A stretch of DNA of 64,000 nt from Xenopus tropicalis. Its lineage: Eukaryota > Chordata > Amphibia > Anura > Pipidae. The DNA lies in the NCBI RefSeq assembly GCF_000004195.4, contig NC_030683.2, positions 6,913,345 through 6,977,344 of the forward strand, read 5' to 3'. A program made the position numbers and the translations under genes. Positions 25,901 to 38,500 of the stretch are shown here, in pieces (the first letter of the stretch is position 1; each line of letters opens with the position of its first letter). The notes under the pieces were generated by a model. That model did not search any database. It had not been told where the DNA came from and saw only the letters and a program-made list of their open reading frames with translations.

Positions 25901-28900
25901 GACATGGAAAATCTGTAGGCACCAAAAACTTTTGGATCGGAGTTATTTAAATGCTGTTGGCCTTGTGTGAGGGTCAGTCTCGGCCCGGCTGCCTCTGTAC
26001 CTGCTCCTGCTTGATGCTCATTGCCGGGGAGCCTGGGACTGGGAGTGAAATGGCCAAACATGGTGACCGCTAAAGGCTTGGAAGGAAAAGGCAAAGATTA
26101 GGCTGAGTGACTTTTGTCACCTTTATACACTGCTTGAGGTAGTTAAACACAGAGGCCTTGAGAGTGAATGACTCCCCTCGCACCACAGAGTACGGCAGAG
26201 TGAGCTCCACAAAGAAGGGCTGGAAGGCTCGAAGGGAGGTTGGTGGGGAGATGCCAAACCCACTGGGTCCCATACAGAAAGCTCCTGCATTCCACTCGGT
26301 GATGGTGTCTGGGGCTGAGCCATGGACCTCGGCTCTACCCGACTCACTGAGGGAGAAAGAAGACGTTACAGAGAAATAAACGACATCCTAGAGATTTTTC
26401 TGTAGTTTTGCGCATTTTACGGTGAAGTGTAACGGGACAGATTCGCTCATCACTATGTGCAAGTTTATACGCTTGCTCTCAATGCTGAGCCTTTATTTTA
26501 TTATAAGAATTTCCCCCGAGTGTCCCAGAGCAGTGAGTTGTTGGGGCTGCTGTGCTTCTTGGGTTGTTGCTATCTCAGGCCAACAGGGTTACTGGGTTTC
26601 TTTTTCTTTATTATAGTACTCAAGTCTCTTCTCCTACTCCCATGTAACTGGAGGGGTCCCTATCATGTGACAGAGATTAGCAAGCAATCAATAAATTCAC
26701 CCCCCAAAGCATCCATCTTATTGACTGTAAGCAGAGAGCTCCCCCCACTGGGGTCGGGAAGCCCGTGCCCACCGCCATGTTTCAGTCCAGGAAACGGGAA
26801 TCTCGGCAAGTGTCATGTGACTTTACGTTTTCCTGTTGCTTCAGAGGGCAGTGGCACCGAGGGGCCGCACACTGGGAGGGGAACATGAGAAACTGTCCCA
26901 ATGTACAAGTCTGCCCCCTACTGCACCGGAGTGGCTGTCTGAGTGTAACAGCAACTGCCATGTTTGAGTCCAGGAAACAAAAATGTCAGTTTGATTTTCC
27001 CTTATTCATTCCCTGTACCCCATGGCACTCACCCCACAGGCGCCAGCTCCCATATCCACGTCTCTGGGAAGTACGTTCGGATCATTTCAGCCGCCTCCGG
27101 CTCTGGTTCTTGGGTCACTCTTGGGATAAATTCCCTTTCCCTTATTATGGGTCCCCTATTCCTAGAAAGGGAATGCAATACTGCACAGGGAGGGGAATAA
27201 ACAAATGGTTTACAGGCAGGGACAGACTGAGGGGTACAAGTCCCACTGGGGCTACTGTTTCAGGGACCCCTACACCCCCCAATCGGCCCCCACAGGAGCC
27301 TTCACACTGTCCCTGCAGAGGCCCCCACCATGTGTAAGTGAAACTTACCTTCAGCGCATCAGGGGGAGGAGGAAACCAGTGGATCAGGGGAGGGGCCTGT
27401 GGGGATAGCGTCTGGGCTGCAGGGGACCCCCAGGGCTGGGGCCCACCGGGCCAAGCCCACCCAGTTTACAGGTCAGTAAAGGTTATTCATTATCCTACTC
27501 CCCAAATATTTATAGTTACTAAATGCGCTGCCCCAGGACTGTATCCACATTGTGCCGAGGAAACAGCAGTCCTGTTGTGCTTTATGGCAGGCTCAATTGC
27601 CCTGCACTTTAAAGGCTCACTGGGGGGCATTTATAAAGTTCGTGCAGAGAAAGATTTTATCGCAAATGATTGTTTTGCGCATTTGCAATTTGCAGAGTCA
27701 GTTTATCAAACATTTTTTTCCGCCACCAAACTTGTGGCATAATTCATGTGTGCGTGAATATACAATATTTAAAAACTATATATCTATATACAGAATATAA
27801 AGCTTTATAAATATAAAAATGGGCAGGGCAAATATTCACTGTGCAAATAATTCTGTGCATTTTATAAATGACCCCCCCACTGACATTTACAGCACTGCTG
27901 CCTGGGCTGCCTGGGAGTCCAGTTATTTGTCCATGCAATGAGAGTAACAGTTAAAGGGATACTGTTGTGATATTTATGGGGCACTGTTTATCTCTAAACG
28001 ACACTGTTACACAGCAAATAATTCCCTCTGCCATTTAACCTTTTATTCTTGTACCAACAAATGTATTTGTAGCTGTAATATTGGTGTGTAGGCGCCATCT
28101 CAGTGCCTTGTGCCTGAGTCTGAGCTTTCAGCCAGTGCTACTCATTAGAACTGCTTTCAGCTAACCTATTGTTTCTCCTACTCCCATGTAACTGGAGGAG
28201 TCCCAAGCCGGACTTGGATTTCTTACTATTGAGTGCTATTCTGATACCTACTGGGAGCTGCTATCTTGCTCCCTTCCCATTGTTCTGCTGATCGGCTGCT
28301 GGGGGTGAGGGGGGGGGTATCACTCAAACTTGCAGCGCAGCAGTAAAGTGTGCCTGAGTCTGAGCTTTCAGCCAGCGCTACACATTAGAACTGCTTTCAG
28401 CTAACCTATTGTTTCTCCTACTCCCATGTAACTGGAGGAGTCCCAAGCCGGACTTGGATTTCTTACTATTGAGTGCTATTCTGATACCTACTGGGAGCTG
28501 CTATCTTGCTCCCTTCCCATTGTTCTGCTGATCGGCTGCTGGGGGTGAGGGGGGGGCGTATCACTCAAACTTGCAGCGCAGCAGTAAAGTGTGCCTGAGT
28601 CTGAGCTTTCAGCCAGCGCTACACATTAGAACTGCTTTCAGCTAACCTATTGTTTCTCCTACTCCCATGTAACTGGAGGAGTCCCAAGCCGGACTTGGAT
28701 TTCTTACTATTGAGTGCTATTCTGATACCTACTGGGAGCTGCTATCTTGCTCCCTTCCCATTGTTCTGCTGATCGGCTGCTGGGGGGGGGGATATCACTC
28801 TAACTTGTAGCGCAGCAGTAAAGTGTGAGTGAAGTTTATCAGAGCACAGGTCACATGGCTGTGGCACCCTGGGAAATGAAGAATATGGCTAGCCCCATGG

Positions 28901-31900
28901 GAAAAACAGATTACAATGCAGGATTCTGCTGGGGAAGCTCTATTAACTGATGTCTCATGTAACAGAATAAGAATACCTGTCTGTAAGTGGAACCCACAAG
29001 GGTACAACGTTATAGTTACATGCCATGTGTCCCTGTAGCTTTGAACTCTTGTTACATAAGAATGTGTATAATGCCCTTACAATACATTCTGTCATCATAA
29101 ATTTCGTAATACAATGGTGCACAATCCGCTGGATTCCTAATCTCGGCGCTGGTGATTAGTTTCAGCCGCAGATCCTAAAATTAAGAGGAACAGACAATAA
29201 GCAGCTGATAGTAATATAACATATAAGGGGGCCTTTTTTTCCCCACAATGCAGTGGTTTTTCCCAGAATGCATCCATTATTTTGGGTGCAAGGCAGGCAG
29301 TGAATTGTGTCACATATTCTCAAAGTCTGCCTGCTGGCATTTTTGGGGTTCACCAACATCAGTTCTGGTATTAGCTGTGCGCAGGGTGTCTGTGCCTGGT
29401 TCTTTAGGCGCAAGTGTGTTGTATGTATTGGCGTCTGAGGAAACCCTGGGGCTCCTGCCTGGTCAGGGGGCGGGGCTAGTTCAAGGGTTGGGTGCATCAA
29501 TAGGCGTAGCGGAGCCCAATTTGGATCACAATGGAGGAAGGAGTGACTGGCGCCAAGCGCAACCATACGGAGATGTGAGGAACTGACTGTGGAGATAAGG
29601 GTAAGTTTACACCAGTGTCGGACTGGGGTGTCTGGAGCCCACCGGGGCTGCCCCCTCAGTTACGGACTCCTTAACATGCAGCACGTCTGCTCCAACCTCC
29701 ACCCCCCCCACACATCCCCCATTGCATTCTTAGGGGGTTAGGACGGAGGGCCTAAGTTGGGATTGGGTCTGGGTTGGCAGGGCTCACTGGTTTCCCAGTC
29801 TGACCATGGTTTACACACTGAGGACATAAAAGAGCCTGGTACCTTAAAGAGACTGTAGACATCAACTTCCTCTCTGTTACGCCGTGATCGTCTATAGGGT
29901 CTGGAAAATCTGCTGTGACCCCCACATAGATCATCAGCATCCTGAAGGCGATGGTCATTGTCTCTGGATTCAGGGAAGAGACCATGGATCTAGAAAACAC
30001 AGAGAAAGAGGAAGGTTACAAGCGATTGTTCTCCGTTCTAGAGTATTTACTGCCGCTGCTAAGTCCGTGTGATGCTCTACTCAGCAGTGTCCGGCATCCT
30101 CCCAATATTCCATAATTATATAGAGAGACTTTTTATATAATTGTATATAATTTACATGCAATTGCCAACTCACCAAAACTGGTCAAGGTTAAACCCATCT
30201 GGAGTTCCTAAATGTTTAGGTCTGGTCAATGATTTTACCTTGAAAACCTAAGCACTTATACAGATACTAAATAACTTATAAAACATGGGGCCAGGGAATG
30301 GGCACAGATCCAGCTTCTTATTTAATGTCCGGGCACCCCCCATATCCGCACAGGCTCTGTCCAATTTCCAGCGAGCTTGGCCCCTGTTTGGGAACGTCCC
30401 GGCTAAACTGGAACTACTGGGAGAGATAAAGGGGAATTCATGAACTCAGCCACAAGTGTGTTTGCACCAAAATGAATGCAAATATGGTGCTTATGGATGA
30501 CGGTCATGAAAAGACTTGCACTCCCTTTTATTCAGGGTGACACAGAGCCCTGTACATAACACTCACCTTAGCCAGGCTGTAAGTACATTGCTCCCTCTGT
30601 GCAGCGCCCCTGGGAAAGCTACATTAGGCAAATCATGTGTATTTGTGTGTGTGTAAGTGCTCACCCCTATCCCATTGCCGTACTGACCCTCAGGTTATGG
30701 GCGGTGACGATAAGAATCCATCTTACCTTATCGGCCGTCAGTTCTTTGTCAGGTTTCATTAACACCACACTCTGATCCACCACTCTCAGGCCACACAGGG
30801 ACCCGGCGGCTGCCTGGACTTGTAGGGAAACATCAGCTCCTGGGAGAACTTCATCTGGGGAGAAGCCAACTGATACCTGGGCAGGGGGGCAAATCATTCA
30901 TATTTAACCTGACCCAGATATTTTTAACACTTCCTTCTCCATTAAAACAAAACTATTACCCCTGTCCTGTCACCTGTCCACTCCCCTACTTCCTACAGCA
31001 AACGTAACAACCCTAGAGCCTCTGGCTTCCGAACCAAAATGTGTTAAAGAGCCCCACACAACACAGAAAACCCTAATATCCCTATCCCTGTAATCTGTTC
31101 CTTCAAACAGTAGGAATAAATACCATTGTAACCCTTTCTTGGCACACTCATTTATTTTGGGCTATTGATGGCATGACCATTAACCCTGTTAATGCAGCAC
31201 GCTGCCTTGGGGTTATCTTTGACCAGTCCCTCTCCTTCTCTAACCATATTAATAACACTGCCAAAACCTGACGCTTTTCCCTCCACAATATTGCCAAGAT
31301 ACGCCCCTTTCTTTCACAAGTAACAGCTAAAACACTAATCCATGCCCTTATCCTTTCCCGCTTAGATTACTGCAATCTCCTACTAACCGGCCTCCCAGAC
31401 TCCCACCTCTCTCCCCTGCAATCCATCTTAAACTCTGCTGCCAGGATCCTCCTGCTCTCTCCTAAGAGGGATCCTGCTCAGCCTCAATTAAGCTCACTAG
31501 CATGGCTGCCTGTCAAGCAAAGGAGCTTACAGAATCCTCCTGCTGACATTCATATCCCCTCGCTCCTCTGCTCCTCACTCCATTCCCTCACTGGTCTCCC
31601 TACACGTTCCTGGTCGTCTCCTCCGCTCCTCTCAGAGCCTCCGTCTCCTTACACCATCCACACCTACTGCGCTCTCTCGTCTTAACCCTTTCTATCTCGC
31701 TGCTCCTTACCTCTGGAACTCTATCCCTGAATCCCTCTGTAGGGAAAACTCACCCACTCTCTATAAGATAAAGCTCAGCTGTTACCTTCTGGGGCACTAA
31801 AACATTATTTTGCCCAGTCCTGCGCTTAAGGGCAAATGCCCATACCTGATGCCTCTTACCTTCCAGTTTGTGCCTGTATGTTACCCAACCACTTAGAGTG

Positions 31901-32091
31901 TAAGCTCTACGGGGCAGGGACCTCCTTCCTACTGTGTCTCATACTACATGGCACTTACTCCCTGTGCATTTATATATATTTATTGTATTTATTATATCAC
32001 TTGTCCTCCCTGTGTGTAATTCTGTATATTGTAAGATTGTACAGCGCTGCGTACCCTTGTGGCACTATATAAATAAAGTTATACATACATA

Positions 32092-32125
<34 letters not shown>

Positions 32126-32129
32126 GTTA

Positions 32130-32165
<36 letters not shown>

Positions 32166-32519
32166 TTGTATTCAATTAAAAATGTTATTATTATGTTTTG
32201 AATATTCTTTTTTTTTAAATTATTGTAAGTATTATCATGTTTTTAATATTATTTTTATGTAACTATTATTATTATTATTCCTTGAATGTTGTTTTTTTTC
32301 CAATTATTATTATTATGTTTTGAATATCATTTATATTCAATTATTAATTTTATTATTATGTTTTGAATATTTTTTTTCTTCACTTATTTGTAGTAGCAGC
32401 AGTATTATTAGTAGTAGTATAAGTAGTATTATTATGTTTTTAATATTAATTACATTTAGTTATTTGTATTATGATTATTATTATGATTATTAGTATGTTT
32501 TGAATATTATTGTTATGTA

Positions 32520-32575
<56 letters not shown>

Positions 32576-35500
32576 GAAACTGAATACAAAGGGAAGGAAT
32601 CAAATAAAAATGTTAACAAATAACATTTAAAATTGCCTTTCATTGAATATTAATATTTCTTATTATAACTCACCTTATTCCTAAAACACCTTTGTAGCTT
32701 GATCGTTGCTGAATCTGCCGCCATCTCCCCCCCAGGGAGTAAAATGTAGGTAAGAACTCGAAGAGTCGGAGAGACCTCGGCGCTGAAATGGAGCTTGATG
32801 GAGACCTCACCCCTCAGGGCTGGAGAATGGGAAGAGAGAGAAGAGACAGCTTCAGTAACTGTTGGACTCAGAGCCAAGTGCGGCCCATCAGCTCTATATG
32901 GATATAACAGGCAGGGTACAGGGAATGGGCAGGGTACAGGGAATGGGCAGGGTACAGGGAATGGGCAGGGTACAGGGAATGGGCAGGGTACAGGGAATGG
33001 GCAGGGTACAGGGAATGGGCAGGGTACAGGGAATGGGCAGGGTACAGGGAATGGGCAGGGTACAGGGAATGGGCAGGGTACAGGGAATGGGCAGGGTTTG
33101 CAAAGTGGCAATGGAAAAAGGAAAACACAGAATTTCCCAACACATTGCGGCCGTTTAATGGTGTTGGAGAGTTTTATTTGGTAAGATAAACAAAAATACA
33201 CTCTCACCTTTACTGCCATTAGTTACTGGGATTTCAAAAGAGCCAGAATCCTTTATTGCACCTTTAGAAACTGCCTGAAAAATAGATTTTATAAATGTTC
33301 TTTTGAGCATCTCAGAAATGACTGTAGTGGGAATAAAGGGCAAATGTGACACATACAGACACCGTATGGACCATTAATAGGAAGAAAGAAAAACAGAACA
33401 AGAAACCTGGAACCCCCATTCCAGACTGTAATGTATCCAGTAAATAAAAGAAAATTCCCTCATTCCAGATAGAACTTCTTCAGTCAACTCTTATATGTCC
33501 TGAAAACCAGGCAACTCCAGACTGCTGCATAAAACAGGGATCCCCAACCTTTTTTACTTGTGAGCCACATTCGGATGTAATAAGTGTTGGGGAGCCACAC
33601 AAGCATGAAAAAAATATTTTGGGATGCCAAATAAGGGCTGTGATTGGCTATTTAGTAGCCACATGTGACTGCTGGCCTGCAGAAGGCTTTTCTTGGAGCA
33701 AAACTGTGTCTCTGGGCTTCCAAAACTTGCATCCAGGCCAGAAATATAAAAATGGCAGCAACATCCAATGGGATGGTGAGCAACATGTTGTCCCCAAGTC
33801 ACTGGTTGGGGATCTCTGGCATAAAACATGGAAATCACCTATGACAATGTATTTAAACCAACCAAACCAAAGTTACACAGGTTACTACAGATTTTCTTGC
33901 AAATAAACTCAGTTCTCATCATGGATATACACAGAGACACAGCTCAGTAGTATTATTTGGCACAGACAGCCATAAGGAGAACATAATGAGGCGACCAACC
34001 AACAGCAATATATTATACCTCTGAGAGACCATCTCTGATACCTTTCCTATAATCCTATTGGAAAATCAGTGGTAACAAATATGGTGGCCCTGATGTGTCA
34101 GACTATTAATGGAGGAATTTCAGTATCAAACACAACCCAAGTCATATATTACAATAGTGGAGAGGGCAAGGGGTAAGGCATAAATATAGGCCCCATTTTG
34201 CATCCACAAAAATGCCAAACATTCATAACACTCAGAAATGTGCCATTAAAAATATAATTAAATGAATAGATTTTGTGCAGGAATACATGAATAAAGTTTG
34301 CTCCATCTGTATCCCATGCACCTTATTTAATCCTCACTTGTTTAAAATAATGCGTTAGTGGCAACACCATAGCCGTGCTCATTACCAGGTAGTGTAACTC
34401 CATGTGCTTTGCCCCCTCTCCCAGCTCAGTGCCCTTGATAAGATATTCCACCCGGACCTCTTGTTGCCCCTGACATGGCAGCTCCCCCTTCTGGGCGTGG
34501 AGCTTTAGGAAACTCTTGCTGCGGGAATAGAAGCGTTTGAGTCTAAGATTTGCTGAACTGTCTGTAGGAGTCTTGGCCTGTGGAGGGAACAAAATAAAAC
34601 ACAACTAGACAAACATAAGGGTTTCCTTGGATAATCATTCTTGCTTTCTAGTTGCGCTACTTGTTAGGGGCACTGGCACAAGCAGCAAGAGGGAGATCTG
34701 GGCATATTGTCTAGGCTGAAACTTCATTTTCTCCCCATGTTTTTTAAAGCTTCCTCCCCAGTCCAAAACCACCAGGGTACAGGGTATTGATTGGTTTTCA
34801 TTCTACCACAAAATAAAACTTATTTTTTTGCAAGTTCCTTCCTTCTCATGAACAAACCGACATTACCGTTGCACTGCGCCGTACATACCTGCAGGTACAT
34901 CTCTGCCTTCCACTCTGCTGTGTTCTCCAGCTTGAAGGGAGCGAGTCCTTTCTGATCTGTCTCCAAGGTCTGGTTCACCTTTCCGTCTCCGCTGGTGAGA
35001 TACACTGGCTGGTTTGGGATGGGGGAGTCATCTACATCTACCACCCTCACCTGTAGGGCGGCAAGGTGTAACGTTAAGTCTTCTATATAGAACTTACCCA
35101 CAAAATGTTTGCTTCTCAGAGCCCATATAACAGACCTTCTAACATGTGAGGATAAATATTGGGGTGTTCTATGTGATTCCCCCAATCCACACCAGGCACA
35201 CCCAATAAACCCTGATACGTCACATTCTGCCTGAAATGATTTATGCTGAATATAAAAACGAGAGTCTTACTGTCCCGCTGTAGGGAATCCCAGGCTTATA
35301 AGCATCGTCAGCATCCAGGAAGGTCAGACTGATGAGTTGGGTTGAGATTTTGGATTCACCAGATGCAGAAAACTCAATTCCTGTGAGAGAGAGAGTTAAA
35401 CTCTCCATGTTAAACTTGCTTTGTGTTAGTTCTTCAGAGCATTTGGGGCAGGATATTTAATCAGATTGTCTCTCCCAGTTTAACCTGTGTAAAATAGCCC

Positions 35501-38500
35501 CCACTTCTCTCTTATTGGCCCTGCTAAGTGTCACACGTTTAACGTGACAAAATTTGCATTTCGAGAATTTTCCTGCAAAGTGAAATGGGACAGATTCGCT
35601 CATCACTGGTAAAAATACCATAAAATCAAGATAGATGTTTAATTAAGAATTTGAAAAATGAAACTTGTTCTGCTTGTGAGTTCCATGGGCCCAGTGTGGC
35701 TCTCACCTGTCCCGTCTTCTGTAACTGAGCCCGTCCCCTCCACGCTCTTCACATAACTTCTCAACTGAAGACTGAGGTTAGAAGGCTTCACATCCAACAT
35801 GGAGCAGCCGGACTGATTCAGCTGAGGGAGAGAAACTGGATTAAGGACAAGTTGTATTTCCCTGTAAGCCATATACAGGCTGGTCTGCTAAAACTGCCAA
35901 CAATGTGACCTTTTCAAGTTTTTCCCACAGGGACCATAAATATATTTTCCTAAGGGTAATATTGAGCATTTTCAACCCCAGTAGGTTTGTGTCTGTATTT
36001 AAGGGGGAGTAAAGTATATTGGGGTGATGGTTTCAATGGTGCAGGAAGGGCCAGAAGTAGTGATGGGCGAAATGTTTCGCCAGGCATGGATTCGCCGCAA
36101 ATTTCTGTGTCTTGCCATTGGCGGATTGTTTTGCAAAATGGATGAGAAAATTTGCCATAGAAAAATTTGGCGCGTGTCCAAAAATTGTTGCCCGCGTCAA
36201 AAGAATTGTCGTGGGCGTTAAAATAATCGTTGTGCATCAAAAGAATTGTCGCGGATAACAATTATTTTTTGATGTGCGTCATTTTCGCCATTTCTCAAAT
36301 CTTTTGAAAGATTTGCGAATTTTTCGGCAAAGCAAAACGGGACAGATTCGCTCATCACTAGCCAGAGGGTCAGTGCGGCCAATGTCATGGCAAAGATCAG
36401 ATCCCAAATACTTCAGGGTACTGAGTTAAATAAGAGGAGCACTGCCCTTGGCAGGAACATTAGGCCCCTAACTTGATAAGAGCAACCATCCTCCAACTAT
36501 GAGAAAACTACAGTTAGGGGCGTAAGAAGAGGTCCTGATGGCCCCAACAGAAATATGTTTCTCGGTCACATACCCCACATACAACATGACTAGGCCATAA
36601 CATGGGAACCCCTCATGGGTTCAAACTCCCATGAAGACAACGCTAGGGTCCATCAAACTGGCTTCACTTTCTGGCCTAACACCAGAACTTACTGGTCATA
36701 AGTGTCTCCAACATCCCCTGACCCCCTGACTAGAACATATTCTTTCCATATAATATAATAATATATATAATATAATAACATCCGCTGCATGTTTCCTCAC
36801 CTTCCCACTGAAATCAGCACATGGATCTTGTTGCCGACCCCACCATGAGTATCTGTAAAACTTCCCGCACACCTTGACCTTATAGGTTCCCTGCACTGGT
36901 TTCCCATAAGTGTACCTGCAGGAAGAAACACAAAACCCTTTCACAATAAAGTCCAACTATCCTTTTAAAAGAATGCATAAATATCTCAATATCTAGGAAA
37001 CAGACTCCTTGTGAATTTTGCATCCAGATATTACTCATACCTTGGCACTGCCCCTATCTTACTAGAAGTCATTAACTTTAAATATGGCAAGAGCTTGAAT
37101 TGGGTGGGGCTACTTGTGGCGCTGCCCATAAATATTCCAGTTATTAAATCAGGTCTGGTTTCATTTAAAACTGGACTTTCTCTAGTAGAGGTTAGTAGGG
37201 GATGCTGGGAATGTCCTATAGGCTAATTCTGATGAAAATTAGGATACATGGTGTCCCAGGTACCAGTGGAAAAAGAGTGAGTGACTGTGAAGACAATAGT
37301 TCTAATTCTTCTTTGCATTATATCCATGGCTTTCTTTCCCCAGCCACACTTAGGCGGACACTTTATTACTGTATATACAGTATATTGTTAGTAAGCTTGA
37401 ATACAGTTTAGGGCGGTTTCTGCAAAGGAAGCAAACTATGTTGAATTTCCCAGCTGTGAGTGTATTGGGCAATCCAAGAATTTCCCCAGATCTCACCTGG
37501 CACAGATCTTAACAGGGAATTGGTCAGCGTTAAATGCAATAACTCTTGGGAGTTGGAGTGTGACCTCAAATCTGGGCAGAACTGTGGAAATAAATGGTAT
37601 AACTGTGAGAATAAAGTAAAATTGTATGTGAGATAAGGTTGGGCTGGTCCTTACCGTATTCTTCCACACTGAAGCCATGGACAGTGTCCTTTACACGAAT
37701 GGAATATTCTCCTAATGAGGGCTCGGAAGAGAGGGGCAGTGAGAGCTCAGCGATTCCTTGCTGGAGACTCACGTTCAGCCACTGGCCAATACGGTTCTTC
37801 CCTGGGTCCTTGAGGGAACAGCAAATCATCATTAATCTCTAGTCTTTGTAGAAGCCACTTTCATGTAGCACCTCATTCATGTAAGGGCAGTGTCTACTGT
37901 AACGTACGTCTACTAACTGGCCCCAATGTCTGGTCTCACTGCAAACATGGAACTCGGACAAGAGATGATCATCTCCAGCACCATGAGTGGGGCACGTGTT
38001 TACCTGAGAACCTCAACTAGGGTCATATTTATTGATTATAATAAATAATTTTAATTTAAATTATTCATATATTAAAATCAGTCATTTCTCCTGACCTTTT
38101 CCTTAGGTAAATTTTAATTTCTCTGGCATTTACCATTGTTGGCCTTGATTACTAGGAGTGAGAAGGTGCAGAGTTCAAAAACCACTGCAATTTTTCGCAT
38201 TTCTTCCTACAATCCAGTGTTTTCAAGTTTCTAGTATTTTTGCTCCAAGAGAGCTAGGGGCAAATTGTGTGTGGGTTGGTGCAGTATCAATATGGGCGCC
38301 ACTTGGATGTATTGTGGGGGTTCTTGTACATGAATGTAGCTATCATCCATAAAAAAACATGCCCCAAAATGCAGGCAGGGAAAAGCTGATCCGCTTCCAT
38401 CCTTCTTACAAGTGCGCTCATACATGGAATGGACTACAGCAAGGGAATGCAATAATATGAATCTTCACACCCAAATTCCCTCCTTGTGTGCTCACAGGCT

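Noticed and set aside
26765..27337. 190-codon plus-strand frame
   Set aside because: It runs antisense over exon 18 and a transposable element; the minus-strand exon has conserved A2M sequence and splice sites.
32650..33219. 189-codon minus-strand frame with Pro-Cys-Pro-Phe repeats
   Set aside because: It joins real exon 14 to the 18-bp minisatellite in intron 13; the acceptor at 32819/32820 with its pyrimidine tract shows where the exon begins.
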